Assembly: GCA_947170725.1 (NCBI GenBank)
Contig: CAMVUM010000005.1
Location: forward strand, 1 to 64,000
Length of the DNA: 64,000 nt
Direction of reading: 5' to 3'
Source of the DNA: an uncultured Prevotella sp.
GTDB lineage: Bacteria; Bacteroidota; Bacteroidia; Bacteroidales; Bacteroidaceae
Every line of letters begins with the position of its first letter. Positions within the stretch are counted from its first letter, which is position 1. Both the position numbers and the translations under genes were made by a program. The notes under the pieces were generated by a model. The model ran no database searches and had not been told where the DNA came from. It saw only the letters and a list, made by a program, of their open reading frames with translations. Below, piece by piece: positions 50,844-60,337 of this stretch.

Positions 50844-51809
50844 ATGAGAACATTCATCAACGTAGAAGACCTCGGTGACCTCCGCACAGCGCTGGCCGAG
50901 GCACAGGAAATAAAAAAGGACAGATTCAAATATGAGCATCTCGGAAAGCATAAGACGCTGCTGATGATATTCTTCAATAATTCGTTGCGCACCCGGTTGA
51001 GTACTCAGAAGGCAGCGATGAATCTCGGCATGAACGTCATCGTGCTTGACGTCAATGCCGGAGCATGGAAACTGGAGACGGAACGCGGTGTCATCATGGA
51101 CGGCGACAAGAGCGAACATCTGCTCGAAGCAATCCCCGTGATGGCGTCCTACTGCGACATGATAGGTGTCCGCTCGTTTGCCGGTCTGACCGACCGCGAG
51201 TATGACTATGCCGAAACCGTGCTCCATCAGTTCATCCGCTACAGCGGCAAGCCGGTCTTCGCCATGGAAACTGCCACGGTCCATCCGCTTCAGGCGTTCG
51301 CAGACCTCATCACCATCAACGAGAATTATGTTCCCGAGACACCTGGCCGCCGTCCGAAGGTGGTCCTGACGTGGGCTCCCCACTGCCGCGCGCTGCCGCA
51401 GGCTGTTCCAAACTCTTTTGCCCAGTGGATGAACGCGGCCGACGTAGACTTCGTCGTGACCCATCCCGAGGGTTACGAACTGGACCCGCGCTTCGTAGGC
51501 AATGCGCGTGTGGAATATGATCAGATGAAAGCGTTGGAGGGTGCCGACTTCGTATATGCGAAGAACTGGAGCTGTCCGGGCGTCACCAATCCGGCCGACT
51601 ACGGCAAGATTCTGTCACGCGACATGAGCTGGACAATAGACGACAAGCACATGGCTGTGACCAACAACGGCAAGTTCATGCACTGTCTGCCGGTGCGCCG
51701 CGGTCTGATAGTCACCGACGATGTCATCGAAAGCGCAAACTCACTCGTCATTCCCGAGGCCGCAAACCGCGAGATTTCGGCACAGGTGGTGATCAAGCGG
51801 ATGCTTTAA
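50844..51809 (+). CDS. argF': N-succinylornithine carbamoyltransferase
   Basis: Carbamoyltransferase of the Bacteroidetes arginine pathway, which works on N-succinyl-L-ornithine instead of ornithine. Carbamoyl-phosphate binding block FFNNSLRTRLST, the HPLQAFADL block, and HCLPVRRG near the end replace the usual STRTR, HPxQ and HCLP motifs of OTCase. Position 90, a specificity residue (Pro in the characterised succinyl enzyme, Glu in the acetyl-ornithine enzyme), is Ser here, consistent with succinyl substrate but worth a test. Length 321 aa typical. It stands alone, followed by a terminator. Confidence 0.93.
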   Translation: MRTFINVEDLGDLRTALAEAQEIKKDRFKYEHLGKHKTLLMIFFNNSLRTRLSTQKAAMNLGMNVIVLDVNAGAWKLETERGVIMDGDKSEHLLEAIPVMASYCDMIGVRSFAGLTDREYDYAETVLHQFIRYSGKPVFAMETATVHPLQAFADLITINENYVPETPGRRPKVVLTWAPHCRALPQAVPNSFAQWMNAADVDFVVTHPEGYELDPRFVGNARVEYDQMKALEGADFVYAKNWSCPGVTNPADYGKILSRDMSWTIDDKHMAVTNNGKFMHCLPVRRGLIVTDDVIESANSLVIPEAANREISAQVVIKRML

Positions 51810-51819
51810 AACAAACCAT

Positions 51820-51924
51820 AAAAACCAACCCTCCCGAAGGGATGGAGCTTAAATATTTATTTGAGGCCATGTCGTAGCTCAAAGAATAATCAAGCTTCCT
51901 CTCTTCGGGAGGGTTGGTTTTTAT
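51820..51924. terminator. Bidirectional terminator made of CCCTCC/GGGAGG repeat
   Basis: ATAAAAACCAACCCTCCCGAAG / CTTCGGGAGGGTTGGTTTTTAT, 21-22 bases per arm, with an inner GGAGCTT / AAGCTTCC pair. Same family as the leader repeat at 16829-16850. Confidence 0.8.
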
Positions 51925-52725
51925 TTACGGCAGCATCAGAAGCTGATACATCAGCGTTTTTGCAATTCGCTCATGACCGCTGTCGTTGGGATGGAGGCGG
52001 TCGGTATCGGCATTGTTGAAATATTGCGCATGTTCGTCAAGCATGGGCATAAGGCCGCTGAGCGAATAGAGGTCAACGACGGGCACAGCCCAGACGCCGC
52101 CGGCCTCACGTGTCGCCGCAACGTAAGCATCGAGATATTCTCCGCAACGGTTGGCATAGTCTTCCGTGCACTGCCAGTTCTTGTCGTTGGCATAGAATCC
52201 GGCGCGGTGGATGGGTGTAAGGAGGACAATCTGCTTAGTGGGATAAAGACGTTTCAAACTGTCGAGGGCGATGTTGATGCGGCCGCGGTAGGTGGTTTTG
52301 TCCATCACAGGGATGCGGCGCATACGTTCTTCCTTACGCTTGACATAGCCATGGCCGTACTCCACGCTTTCCATACGCTCGTCCCACCATCGCCCCATGG
52401 GCACGGCATTGTTATAGTCGTTCGTCCCTACGAAAATCATGATGGCGTCAACGTCGTCACCGTGGTCCTGCTTGAGCTGTGTTGCCTGACGCGGGATGTC
52501 GTTCCACTGGCGGCCGCTGACGGCATAGACGTATGGCGTTATGCCGAGCCATTCCTGCAGCCAGTTCCAATATTTCTTCTTTGCCGCCTTGTTGCGCGGG
52601 TCGGTGATGGAGTCGCCGAGATAGGCAACGCGCTTGCCCTGCCATGGATGGGTGATGGCCTGCTGTGAAGCCGCAGGCAGGACGGTCAGCAGACAGAGTA
52701 ACAATGTAATGATGTTCTTTCTCAT
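51925..52725 (-). CDS. SGNH/GDSL hydrolase
   Basis: Exported esterase or lipase-like protein of 266 residues with signal peptide MRKNIITLLLCLLTVLPAAS. SGNH blocks are visible: YLGDSITDP (nucleophile Ser), a Gly in AVSGRQWND, the Asn in FVGTNDYNN, and DTDRLHPNDSGHERIA (catalytic Asp and His). Likely removes acetyl or acyl groups from a carbohydrate; substrate unknown. Convergent with argF'. Confidence 0.9.
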   Translation of the reverse strand: MRKNIITLLLCLLTVLPAASQQAITHPWQGKRVAYLGDSITDPRNKAAKKKYWNWLQEWLGITPYVYAVSGRQWNDIPRQATQLKQDHGDDVDAIMIFVGTNDYNNAVPMGRWWDERMESVEYGHGYVKRKEERMRRIPVMDKTTYRGRINIALDSLKRLYPTKQIVLLTPIHRAGFYANDKNWQCTEDYANRCGEYLDAYVAATREAGGVWAVPVVDLYSLSGLMPMLDEHAQYFNNADTDRLHPNDSGHERIAKTLMYQLLMLP

Positions 52726-52751
52726 TTTTTCGATTTGTTTTTTTAAGGGAG

Positions 52752-52812
52752 CTTCCTTTAAGGACTTTAATGACTTTAAGGACCTTAAGGTCTTTAAGGT
52801 TTTTAAGGACAG
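52752..52812. repeat. CTTTAAGGAC-type tandem repeat
   Basis: About six degenerate 9-10-base units (CTTTAAGGACTTTAATGACT and so on), in the gap upstream of the SGNH gene. Low complexity. Confidence 0.7.
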
Positions 52813-52838
52813 CGCCCGGATGACTATTTCTTTTAATT

Positions 52839-53510
52839 TTAAATTTTCCTGAAGTATTCGCTCAGCTCGCTTGCGAAAGCGGCCAATGTCTCCGGATCGT
52901 CGTTGCCGAAACGCTGCCAGACACTGTGGCAGGCGGCATCGAGAGATGTCGTGACAGGGTCGGAAACGTTGCGTCCGCTTCCACGACGGAAATACGGGTC
53001 ATGACGGCGGAAACAGGCCATCGCCTCAACTATTGTATCGACGTCAACCGACGTCATCCGCGACAGGCTGACAATCTCCGGAGTTATGGCCACCATCGTG
53101 TCGGGCACAAGACGGAAATAGAGATCGAGCGTGAGAATGAGCACGACAGGCGTCAGATTTCCGTATCCGCCGATGGGACGAAAGTCGCGTTCAAAGGTCT
53201 CATTGGTGTCAACGCCATCAAAAAAGTCGGCGGCATTATTGAAGCCGTTCATGCTCCTGACCATCTTCACGGCGCGTGCCAGACGTTTCGGATTATTTCC
53301 GTATGTCTTCCAAATGTTTTCTATGCGCGGCGTTTCAAGCCGTGCGATGGATTCCATACGGCTGCGCAGTATCTCGGGATGGATATGAAGTTCAAGACTG
53401 AGGTCAACCATCGGTCGGCTGTAGACGGGCTTGACGCCTTCCGGACGGCTCTGATAGAGCTGAAGCAGCAGCAACCAATATTCATCTGACCAGTTGTTCG
53501 GTTTGGACAT
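52839..53510 (-). CDS. Conserved hypothetical protein, function unknown
   Basis: I do not recognise a family. A soluble 223-residue protein from the start at 53510 (MSKPNNWSDEYWLLLLQLYQ); the longer track start at 53561 lies inside the promoter. It is mainly helical, with HPEILRSRMESIARLETPRIENIWKTY (a helical, HTH-like segment), DFRPIGGYGNLTPVVLILTLDLYFRL, and a C-terminal VWQRFGNDDPETLAAFASELSEYF. No catalytic motif, signal peptide or membrane segment. A full consensus promoter upstream shows it is a real gene. The HTH-like segment hints at a regulatory role, but that is weak. Confidence 0.75.
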   Translation of the reverse strand: MSKPNNWSDEYWLLLLQLYQSRPEGVKPVYSRPMVDLSLELHIHPEILRSRMESIARLETPRIENIWKTYGNNPKRLARAVKMVRSMNGFNNAADFFDGVDTNETFERDFRPIGGYGNLTPVVLILTLDLYFRLVPDTMVAITPEIVSLSRMTSVDVDTIVEAMACFRRHDPYFRRGSGRNVSDPVTTSLDAACHSVWQRFGNDDPETLAAFASELSEYFRKI

Positions 53511-53550
53511 GTCTTCGGAATGTGTTATGTCGTTTATATATTGTCTGTTA

Positions 53551-53581
53551 CAAAAGTACACAAAAAAAACGCAAGGACAAA
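53551..53581 (-). promoter_or_regulatory. Consensus promoter of the unknown 223-aa protein gene
   Basis: TTTG (53578-53581) and TACTTTTG (53551-53558) on the minus strand, spacer 19 bases; start codon 41 bases downstream at 53510. Confidence 0.75.
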
Positions 53582-53921
53582 ATTTTGGTTTCGGTATTTG
53601 GAGTGATACCGCCGCATATTCCCCACCGGCAGGAGAGCATGCTACATATATTTATCAGGTAAAACCATACTACCGAACATGCCGGATAATCCGAATATGC
53701 TTTCAGAAAACAATCAACAAAAAAACGACAAAAACTCTCTCTAAACGGCATCATTAACGACCACTTCAGAAAATATTCCATCGGAGGGAGCATATAACGA
53801 AATATCACGCGTGCAAGTGTAACAACTTGTACGCCAACCGGTTTTCACGCTTTTTCACGATATGTGCAATTTCAGACCGCCGAAAAACCGCTTTTTCAAG
53901 CCCGAAAACCATTATTTTTTC

Positions 53922-54030
53922 TGCCGTAAGGGCCTCCCGGGAGTGCGGCGGGGCCGCTTTCGCGATGCAACGACAGCCCCGTTGCAATGCCGTAAAGGTC
54001 CCGTTGCGCCCCCGGAAGGCCCTTACGGCA
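53922..54030. repeat. 109-bp cruciform repeat element, copy 2
   Basis: TGCCGTAAGGGCCTCCCGGG..CCCCCGGAAGGCCCTTACGGCA with a central hairpin and shared core CAGCCCCGTTG. Same length and organisation as copy 1 at 15347-15455. Confidence 0.85.
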
Positions 54031-54263
54031 AAACCGACGCGCTTCAGGCACCTTTCCGACACGCTTCAGATGTCTTTCCGCCGCTCTAAAACTGGATTTT
54101 CATTTGTCACCGTTTTTTGCGCAACAATATTTACATCAAGAATCTCCAGAAGACAATGGTTACAAATCCGCCATAACGCAAAGATAACCGTTATCGTGTT
54201 CTGCCAGAACACCCGTTTTTCTAAAAACTCCATGACAACAACCCTTTTCTCGTTTTTTTGTAT

Positions 54264-54271
54264 TACATTTG
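54264..54271 (+). promoter_or_regulatory. -7 promoter element for leuS
   Basis: TACATTTG, predicting a leuS leader of about 210 bases. Confidence 0.5.
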
Positions 54272-54427
54272 CACATTATTTATAATAGAAAGGATTGGTT
54301 TTTCACAATTCTTTTCAGACAGAAGAACAAAAGCACGGAAGAACGAGGAACGGAGAACGGAACAACACCGGCCAGCACCTCAACGTCAATTCTGTTCTTC
54401 ATCCGGATTCGTCCGCAAAATAAACGG

Positions 54428-54450
54428 AAGTAACAATATGTGTGTTACTT
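54428..54450 (+). other. Hairpin in the leuS leader
   Basis: AAGTAACA ATATGTG TGTTACTT, followed by GGTAGGAG, 34 bases before the leuS ATG. A possible control structure; no T-box is visible. Confidence 0.5.
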
Positions 54451-54484
54451 GGTAGGAGAAAACAAGAAAACAATTATATCGACG

Positions 54485-57325
54485 ATGGAATATAACTTTA
54501 GAGAAATCGAGAAGAAATGGCAGCAGCGCTGGGTCGAACAACAGACCTATCGCGTGAAGGAAAACAAGGAAAAAAAGAAATTCTACGTGCTCAACATGTT
54601 CCCCTATCCCTCGGGAGCAGGTCTTCACGTAGGCCATCCGCTGGGATATATAGCCAGCGACATATACGCCCGCTACAAACGTCAGCAGGGCTTCAACGTT
54701 CTGAACCCGATGGGATATGACGCCTACGGACTGCCCGCAGAGCAGTATGCCATCCAGACGGGACAGCATCCGGCCATCACTACCGATGCCAACATCAAAC
54801 GCTATCGCGAGCAGTTGGACAAGATTGGATTCTCGTTCGACTGGAGCCGCGAGATACGCACCTGCGACCCGGAATACTATCACTGGACACAGTGGGCCTT
54901 CCAAAAAATGTTCAACAGCTACTACTGCAACGACACGAAGCGTGCACGTCCCATCGAAGAGCTCGTAGAGGCTTTCACGGAACACGGAAACAAGGGACTC
55001 AACGCCGCATGCTCCGAGGAAATCAGCTTCACCGCCGACGAGTGGAACTCATGGGACGAGAAACGCCGTCAGGAGGTTCTGATGAACTACCGCATAGCCT
55101 ATCTCGGCGAGACGATGGTCAACTGGTGTCCGCAGCTGGGCACGGTGCTGGCCAACGACGAGGTTGTTGACGGTGTTTCTGAGCGCGGCGGCTATCCCGT
55201 AGTACAGAAGAAGATGCGCCAGTGGTGTCTGCGCGTGTCGGCATACGCACAGCGTCTGCTCGACGGCCTGGAGACCATCGACTGGACCGACTCGCTGAAG
55301 GAGACGCAGAAGAACTGGATTGGTCGGTCCGAGGGAACGGAAATGCAGTTCAAAGTGGCCGACAGCGACATCGAATTCACCATCTTCACCACCCGCGCAG
55401 ACACCATCTTCGGCGTCACGTTCATGGTGCTCGCACCCGAGAGCGAACTTGTCGACCGGCTGACAACAGCCGATCAGCGCGCCGCCGTTGACGAATATAT
55501 AGCCTACGTGAAAAAGCGCACCGAACGCGACCGCATCAGCGACCACCGCGTGACGGGTGTGTTCTCCGGCTCCTACGCCATCAATCCTTTCACGGGTGAC
55601 AAGATTCCGGTGTGGATTTCGGAATACGTACTGGCCGGCTACGGCACAGGCGCCATCATGGCCGTTCCTGCCCACGACTCACGCGACTATGCCTTTGCCC
55701 GTCACTTCGGTCTGCCGGTCATCCCGCTCATAGAGGGTGCAGACGTCAGCGAACAGAGCTTCGACGCAAAGGAGGGCATCGTGATGAACTCACCAGCCGA
55801 AAGCAAGACAGCCATAGGAGGTTTCTCCCTCAACGGACTGACCGTAAAGGAAGCCATCGCCAAGACAAAAGAATATGTGAAGGCCAACAACATGGGCCGC
55901 GTGAAGGTCAACTTCCGTCTCCGCGACGCCATCTTCTCGCGTCAGAGATATTGGGGCGAGCCGTTCCCGGTCTACTACAAGGAAAACATGCCCTATATGA
56001 TTCCCGAAGAGTGTCTGCCGCTGGAGCTGCCCGAAGTGGCCAAGTTCCTGCCGACGGAGACGGGCGAGCCGCCACTGGGCCACGCCAAACAGTGGGCATG
56101 GGACACGAAAGAGAACAAGGTTGTTGACAACACGCTCGTCGACAACATCACCGTCTTCCCGCTCGAACTGAACACTATGCCCGGTTTTGCCGGTTCCTCA
56201 GCCTACTATCTGCGCTATATGGATCCGCGCAACCACACGGCGCTCGTTGACAAGCAGGTGGATGAATACTGGCAGAACGTGGACCTCTACGTCGGCGGTA
56301 CGGAACATGCCACGGGCCACCTCATCTACTCCCGTTTCTGGAACAAATTCCTGTTCGACTACGGATTCTCCTGCAAGGATGAACCGTTTGAGAAACTTGT
56401 CAACCAGGGAATGATACAGGGCCGGAGCAACTTCGTATACCGCATAAAAGATACTAATACGTTTGTCTCTCTCGGTCTGAAAGACCAGTACGACACGACC
56501 CCGATACACGTCGACGTAAACATCGTCAGCGGCGACGTGCTCGACGTGGAAGCCTTCAAGGCATGGCGTCCGGAATACAACAACGCCGAATTCATCCTCG
56601 AAGACGGCAAGTACGTCTGCGGATGGGCCGTCGAGAAGATGTCGAAGTCGATGTATAACGTGGTCAACCCCGACATGATTGTCGAGCGCTACGGTGCCGA
56701 CACGCTGCGTCTCTACGAGATGTTCCTCGGTCCGGTGGAGCAAAGCAAGCCTTGGGACACCAACGGCATTGACGGCTGCCACCGCTTCCTGAAAAAGTTC
56801 TGGGGACTGTTCTATCCTAAGGGAGCAGAAACAGTTGTATGCAACGACGGCACGGCCACGCCCGAACAGCTCAAGTCTGTCCACAAGCTGATCAAGAAGG
56901 TGACACAGGACATCGAGAACTTCAGCTACAACACGAGCATATCGGCGTTCATGATCTGCGTCAACGAGCTGACACAGCTGAAATGCAACGACCGCGGACT
57001 GCTCCGCACGCTCACCACCCTCATTGCTCCCTTCGCTCCCCACATAGCCGAAGAACTCTGGGAAGTCCTCGGAGGAGAAGGCAGCGTTTGTGACGCCCAA
57101 TGGCCGAAGTGTGAGGAAAAATATCTGGTGGAAAGCTCCATGCAGCTCGGCGTGTCGTTCAACGGCAAGCGCCGCTTCGAAATGCAGTTTGCCGCCGACG
57201 CCGACAACAAGACCGTTGAAGAAACGGTGCTGGCTGACGAACGTTCAAAGAAATATCTCGAAGGCAAGCAGGTGGTCAAGGTCATCATCGTGCCGAAGAG
57301 AATGGTGAACGTTGTTATCAAATAA
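54485..57325 (+). CDS. leuS: Leucyl-tRNA synthetase
   Basis: Class I synthetase that charges tRNA-Leu, 946 residues from the ATG at 54485 (the track start at 54440 adds 15 residues of leader). The HIGH-type motif is HVGH in [13 protein letters not shown] (about residue 48) and KMSKS is intact (about residues 718-722, [14 protein letters not shown]). The CP1 editing domain has [17 protein letters not shown] and the [13 protein letters not shown] block with the editing Asp. The C-terminal domain ends [15 protein letters not shown]. Its own promoter and a terminator bound it. Confidence 0.98.
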   Translation: MEYNFREIEKKWQQRWVEQQTYRVKENKEKKKFYVLNMFPYPSGAGLHVGHPLGYIASDIYARYKRQQGFNVLNPMGYDAYGLPAEQYAIQTGQHPAITTDANIKRYREQLDKIGFSFDWSREIRTCDPEYYHWTQWAFQKMFNSYYCNDTKRARPIEELVEAFTEHGNKGLNAACSEEISFTADEWNSWDEKRRQEVLMNYRIAYLGETMVNWCPQLGTVLANDEVVDGVSERGGYPVVQKKMRQWCLRVSAYAQRLLDGLETIDWTDSLKETQKNWIGRSEGTEMQFKVADSDIEFTIFTTRADTIFGVTFMVLAPESELVDRLTTADQRAAVDEYIAYVKKRTERDRISDHRVTGVFSGSYAINPFTGDKIPVWISEYVLAGYGTGAIMAVPAHDSRDYAFARHFGLPVIPLIEGADVSEQSFDAKEGIVMNSPAESKTAIGGFSLNGLTVKEAIAKTKEYVKANNMGRVKVNFRLRDAIFSRQRYWGEPFPVYYKENMPYMIPEECLPLELPEVAKFLPTETGEPPLGHAKQWAWDTKENKVVDNTLVDNITVFPLELNTMPGFAGSSAYYLRYMDPRNHTALVDKQVDEYWQNVDLYVGGTEHATGHLIYSRFWNKFLFDYGFSCKDEPFEKLVNQGMIQGRSNFVYRIKDTNTFVSLGLKDQYDTTPIHVDVNIVSGDVLDVEAFKAWRPEYNNAEFILEDGKYVCGWAVEKMSKSMYNVVNPDMIVERYGADTLRLYEMFLGPVEQSKPWDTNGIDGCHRFLKKFWGLFYPKGAETVVCNDGTATPEQLKSVHKLIKKVTQDIENFSYNTSISAFMICVNELTQLKCNDRGLLRTLTTLIAPFAPHIAEELWEVLGGEGSVCDAQWPKCEEKYLVESSMQLGVSFNGKRRFEMQFAADADNKTVEETVLADERSKKYLEGKQVVKVIIVPKRMVNVVIK

Positions 57326-57354
57326 TATTTTTTTATTAAACTTTATAATTTTGG

Positions 57355-57413
57355 AGTGTGTCAAGATGAATAGTATATACGTGAGTATAGAACTTCATTG
57401 AGACACACTTTTT
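57355..57413 (+). terminator. Terminator of leuS
   Basis: AGTGTGTC AAGATGAA..TTCATTG AGACACACT then TTTTT. Confidence 0.85.
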
Positions 57414-57498
57414 TCATTAAAGTACAATTCCTTTTTTCGTCAAGGCAGCAAGGCTATGCCACAATGCTGCCGTCAAATCATTATAACAATCCCGACAA

Positions 57499-58110
57499 AT
57501 GAAGATAGTATTCGCAACAAACAACAAAAACAAGCTCGCCGAAATACGAAGCATACTCGGCAACAGATTTGAAATAGTATCGCTGAAGGACATCGGATGT
57601 GATGCCGATATTCCCGAAACAGGCTCTACGCTTGAAGAGAACGCCATGCAGAAGGCGCACTACATCTACGACAACTACGGACTGAGCGTCTTCGCTGACG
57701 ACACTGGTCTCGAAGTGGACGCTCTCGGAGGCGCCCCGGGGGTGTATAGCGCACGCTATGCCGGCGGCGAAGGCCACGACAGCGAGGCCAATATGACCAG
57801 ACTGCTCAGCGAATTAGGAGAAAATAACAACCGTAAGGCACAATTTCGCACTGTTATAGCGTTATTATTAAAAAACGACTCTGTCACCGACGACAATCAG
57901 CCTACCCCCGACGAGAAACTGTTCGAGGGCATAGCCAAGGGTGAGATAATCCACGAAAGACGGGGAGGGGAGGGCTTCGGCTACGACCCGATATTCATGC
58001 CCGAAGGCTACGACCGCACTTTCGCCGAGCTGGGACTTGACGTCAAGAACAAGATAAGCCACAGGGCAAAGGCAGTGGAAAGACTGGCGGAGTATCTGAA
58101 GGAACTATAA
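57499..58110 (+). CDS. rdgB: RdgB/HAM1 non-canonical purine NTP pyrophosphatase
   Basis: Hydrolyses dITP, ITP and XTP to monophosphates so they are not built into nucleic acid. Visible: [66 protein letters not shown] and the [14 protein letters not shown] end. Length 203 aa is normal. Encoded 22 bases upstream of porZ, a pairing seen in other Bacteroidales. Confidence 0.96.
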   Translation: MKIVFATNNKNKLAEIRSILGNRFEIVSLKDIGCDADIPETGSTLEENAMQKAHYIYDNYGLSVFADDTGLEVDALGGAPGVYSARYAGGEGHDSEANMTRLLSELGENNNRKAQFRTVIALLLKNDSVTDDNQPTPDEKLFEGIAKGEIIHERRGGEGFGYDPIFMPEGYDRTFAELGLDVKNKISHRAKAVERLAEYLKEL

Positions 58111-58132
58111 GAAACAACTATACACGGAAGAC

Positions 58133-60280
58133 ATGAAGAGAACAATCATCGCAGCAATCCTGAACTTGACCCTTTGCCTGGGCTTACCGCAGGACAAAGC
58201 GCTCGCCGCATCAATAGGCTCATGGAACGCTTACATGGCATATAAAGACATTATGGACATCCGCCCGGCCGGAAATATGGTCTACGTGCTCGGCTCTAAC
58301 AGTCTTTTCGCGTATAATGCCGACGACGGAGAGGTCAGCGTATATAATAAGGTGAACAGCCTGAGCGACTGTGTCATAAACCACATTGCATGGAACAGCA
58401 ATGCCGGCAGGCTGATAATCATCTATGACAACTACAATATCGACCTGCTTGACAAGAGCGGAAACGTCACCAACATCTCCGATTACTACAGCAAGACCGT
58501 CAATCTCGACAAGACCGTCAACGGTATATACGTCAACGGAGCCTACGCTTACGTATATACCAACTTCGGAATACTGAAGATAAACATGGGCAGCGCCGAA
58601 ATAAGCGATACGTACAATCTCAATATGAAGGTAACGGCGTGCACCATCGCAAGCGGCAGGATATATGCCAGGACGTCCTCAGGAATCTACAGTGCCGACA
58701 TGTCGGTCAATCTGCTTGACCGCAACAACTGGCAGCGCGACGGCAGCGTGACGGCCGATATATTCCGCTCCGAAAACGACATGGAGTCCACCAAGAAACA
58801 CGGATATGACGAACGACGCATATACGACAATAGAAACAAATGCTGGTGGAGCAATCAGGAGGACGGACTGCTGCAAAGCTATACGGAAGCGGAAGACGGG
58901 ACGCAGACTATCACACGAAGGAGTATCACACCTGACAACTGTCCGAGATACAACAACTTCGCATTTATGAAATACTTCAATGGAGTGTTATATACCTGCG
59001 GAAGCTATATTTGGGACCAGTATAACGACGCAACCATACAGACGTTGGACAGCGACGGATGGACTTTCTTCCAGAGTGACGGCGTCAGTGACAAGACAAA
59101 CGTACCCTTTCAGGACATGCTCTGCCTTGATGTCGACCCGTACGACAACAGACATGTTGTGGCAGGAAGCCGTAACGGAGTCTATGAATACTACGACGGA
59201 CAATTCGTCAGATTCCACAACAGCATAAGCACGAACGGCATTATAGCAACCGCCGTGACCGGAGACATAAACTACGAGCTCATAACGGCAATGAGTTTTG
59301 ACAACAACGGCGGCCTGTGGTGCTTCAATTCGCGCTCATTTACCCAGAAACCACTGCTCAATCTTGACAGGAAAGGCAACTGGACGGCACATGGAACACA
59401 CGAACTGCTCACATATAATAATGGCCGCGCCGCCGCTTTCATCAAGAGTATGATGACGGACAGCAGGGGCGCTATGTGGTTCTGCAACAACGACTTCACA
59501 GATCCGGTAACCTATCGGTATGACATATCCGGCAATACCCTGAACTGCTACAACCATTTCAGCAACCAGGACGGAAGCACTGTCAACGTCCAGAACGTGA
59601 GCTGTCTGGCCGAGGACAAGGAAGGAAACATCTGGGTGGGAACAGGCCTGGGCCCGCTCATGCTCACTCCGGAACAGATCAACAACCCGTCAGCGGGATA
59701 TACTCAGGTGAAAGTTCCGCGGAACGACGGTACAAGCTATGCCGACTATCTCCTTTCCGGAATAGACGTCACGAGCATCGCCATCGACGGAGCAAACCGC
59801 AAATGGATTGGAACGTCAAACAACGGAGTGTATCTCATCAGCAGCGACAATATGGAAGAAATCCATCATTTCACGGCGGAAAACAGCTATCTTCTCTCCA
59901 ACTACATCGAGTCCATTGCCATCAACAGCCAAAGCGGCGAAGTATTCTTCGGCACCGGAAACGGCCTTTGCTCCTATATGGGCGACGCTACCGAACCTAA
60001 CGAGGACATGAGCAAGGACAACGTGTGGGCTTATCCGAACCCCGTCAGACCCGAATATACCGGTCTCATCACCGTGGTCGGACTTTCGTCAAACGCCGAC
60101 GTTAAGATCCTGTCGTCCAACGGAACCGTCATTGCCAAAGGAACGAGCACCGGAGGAACATTCACATGGAATGGAAAAGACAGCAAAGGAAGGAGGGTTG
60201 CTTCAGGAGTATATATGGTGGCGACGGCAAAAAGCGACGGCAGCAAAGGAACGGTATGCAAAATCGCTGTCATAAACTGA
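58133..60280 (+). CDS. porZ: PorZ-like type IX secretion protein with two beta-propellers and a CTD
   Basis: Outer-surface protein of the T9SS attachment complex, which in Porphyromonas helps deliver anionic LPS to secreted proteins. It has a signal peptide (about 1-26), then beta-propeller repeats (from IGSWNAYMAYKDIMDI and VYVLGSNSLFAYN to DVTSIAIDGANRKWIGTSNNG), and a C-terminal type A sorting domain (VWAYPNPVRPEYTGLITV..GVYMVATAKSDG). The IGSWNAYMAYKDI start is characteristic. Slightly shorter than the Porphyromonas protein. Downstream of rdgB and upstream of a CotH protein with a similar tail. Confidence 0.9.
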   Translation: MKRTIIAAILNLTLCLGLPQDKALAASIGSWNAYMAYKDIMDIRPAGNMVYVLGSNSLFAYNADDGEVSVYNKVNSLSDCVINHIAWNSNAGRLIIIYDNYNIDLLDKSGNVTNISDYYSKTVNLDKTVNGIYVNGAYAYVYTNFGILKINMGSAEISDTYNLNMKVTACTIASGRIYARTSSGIYSADMSVNLLDRNNWQRDGSVTADIFRSENDMESTKKHGYDERRIYDNRNKCWWSNQEDGLLQSYTEAEDGTQTITRRSITPDNCPRYNNFAFMKYFNGVLYTCGSYIWDQYNDATIQTLDSDGWTFFQSDGVSDKTNVPFQDMLCLDVDPYDNRHVVAGSRNGVYEYYDGQFVRFHNSISTNGIIATAVTGDINYELITAMSFDNNGGLWCFNSRSFTQKPLLNLDRKGNWTAHGTHELLTYNNGRAAAFIKSMMTDSRGAMWFCNNDFTDPVTYRYDISGNTLNCYNHFSNQDGSTVNVQNVSCLAEDKEGNIWVGTGLGPLMLTPEQINNPSAGYTQVKVPRNDGTSYADYLLSGIDVTSIAIDGANRKWIGTSNNGVYLISSDNMEEIHHFTAENSYLLSNYIESIAINSQSGEVFFGTGNGLCSYMGDATEPNEDMSKDNVWAYPNPVRPEYTGLITVVGLSSNADVKILSSNGTVIAKGTSTGGTFTWNGKDSKGRRVASGVYMVATAKSDGSKGTVCKIAVIN

Positions 60281-60337
60281 CAACGGACAGACTGCCATAA
60301 ACAACAATCGCTGTAACAAACTAACAATAACAACATA

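Larger units (their letters stand above)
53511..54484. other. 975-base intergenic region with cruciform repeat and two promoters
   Basis: Holds the promoter of the unknown gene (minus strand), the second cruciform element (53922-54030), AT-rich DNA and the leuS leader with a small hairpin. The ORFs listed here are translations of the repeat. Confidence 0.7.

Noticed and set aside
53827-54285. 152-residue plus-strand ORF
   Set aside because: Repeat-derived; no family match.
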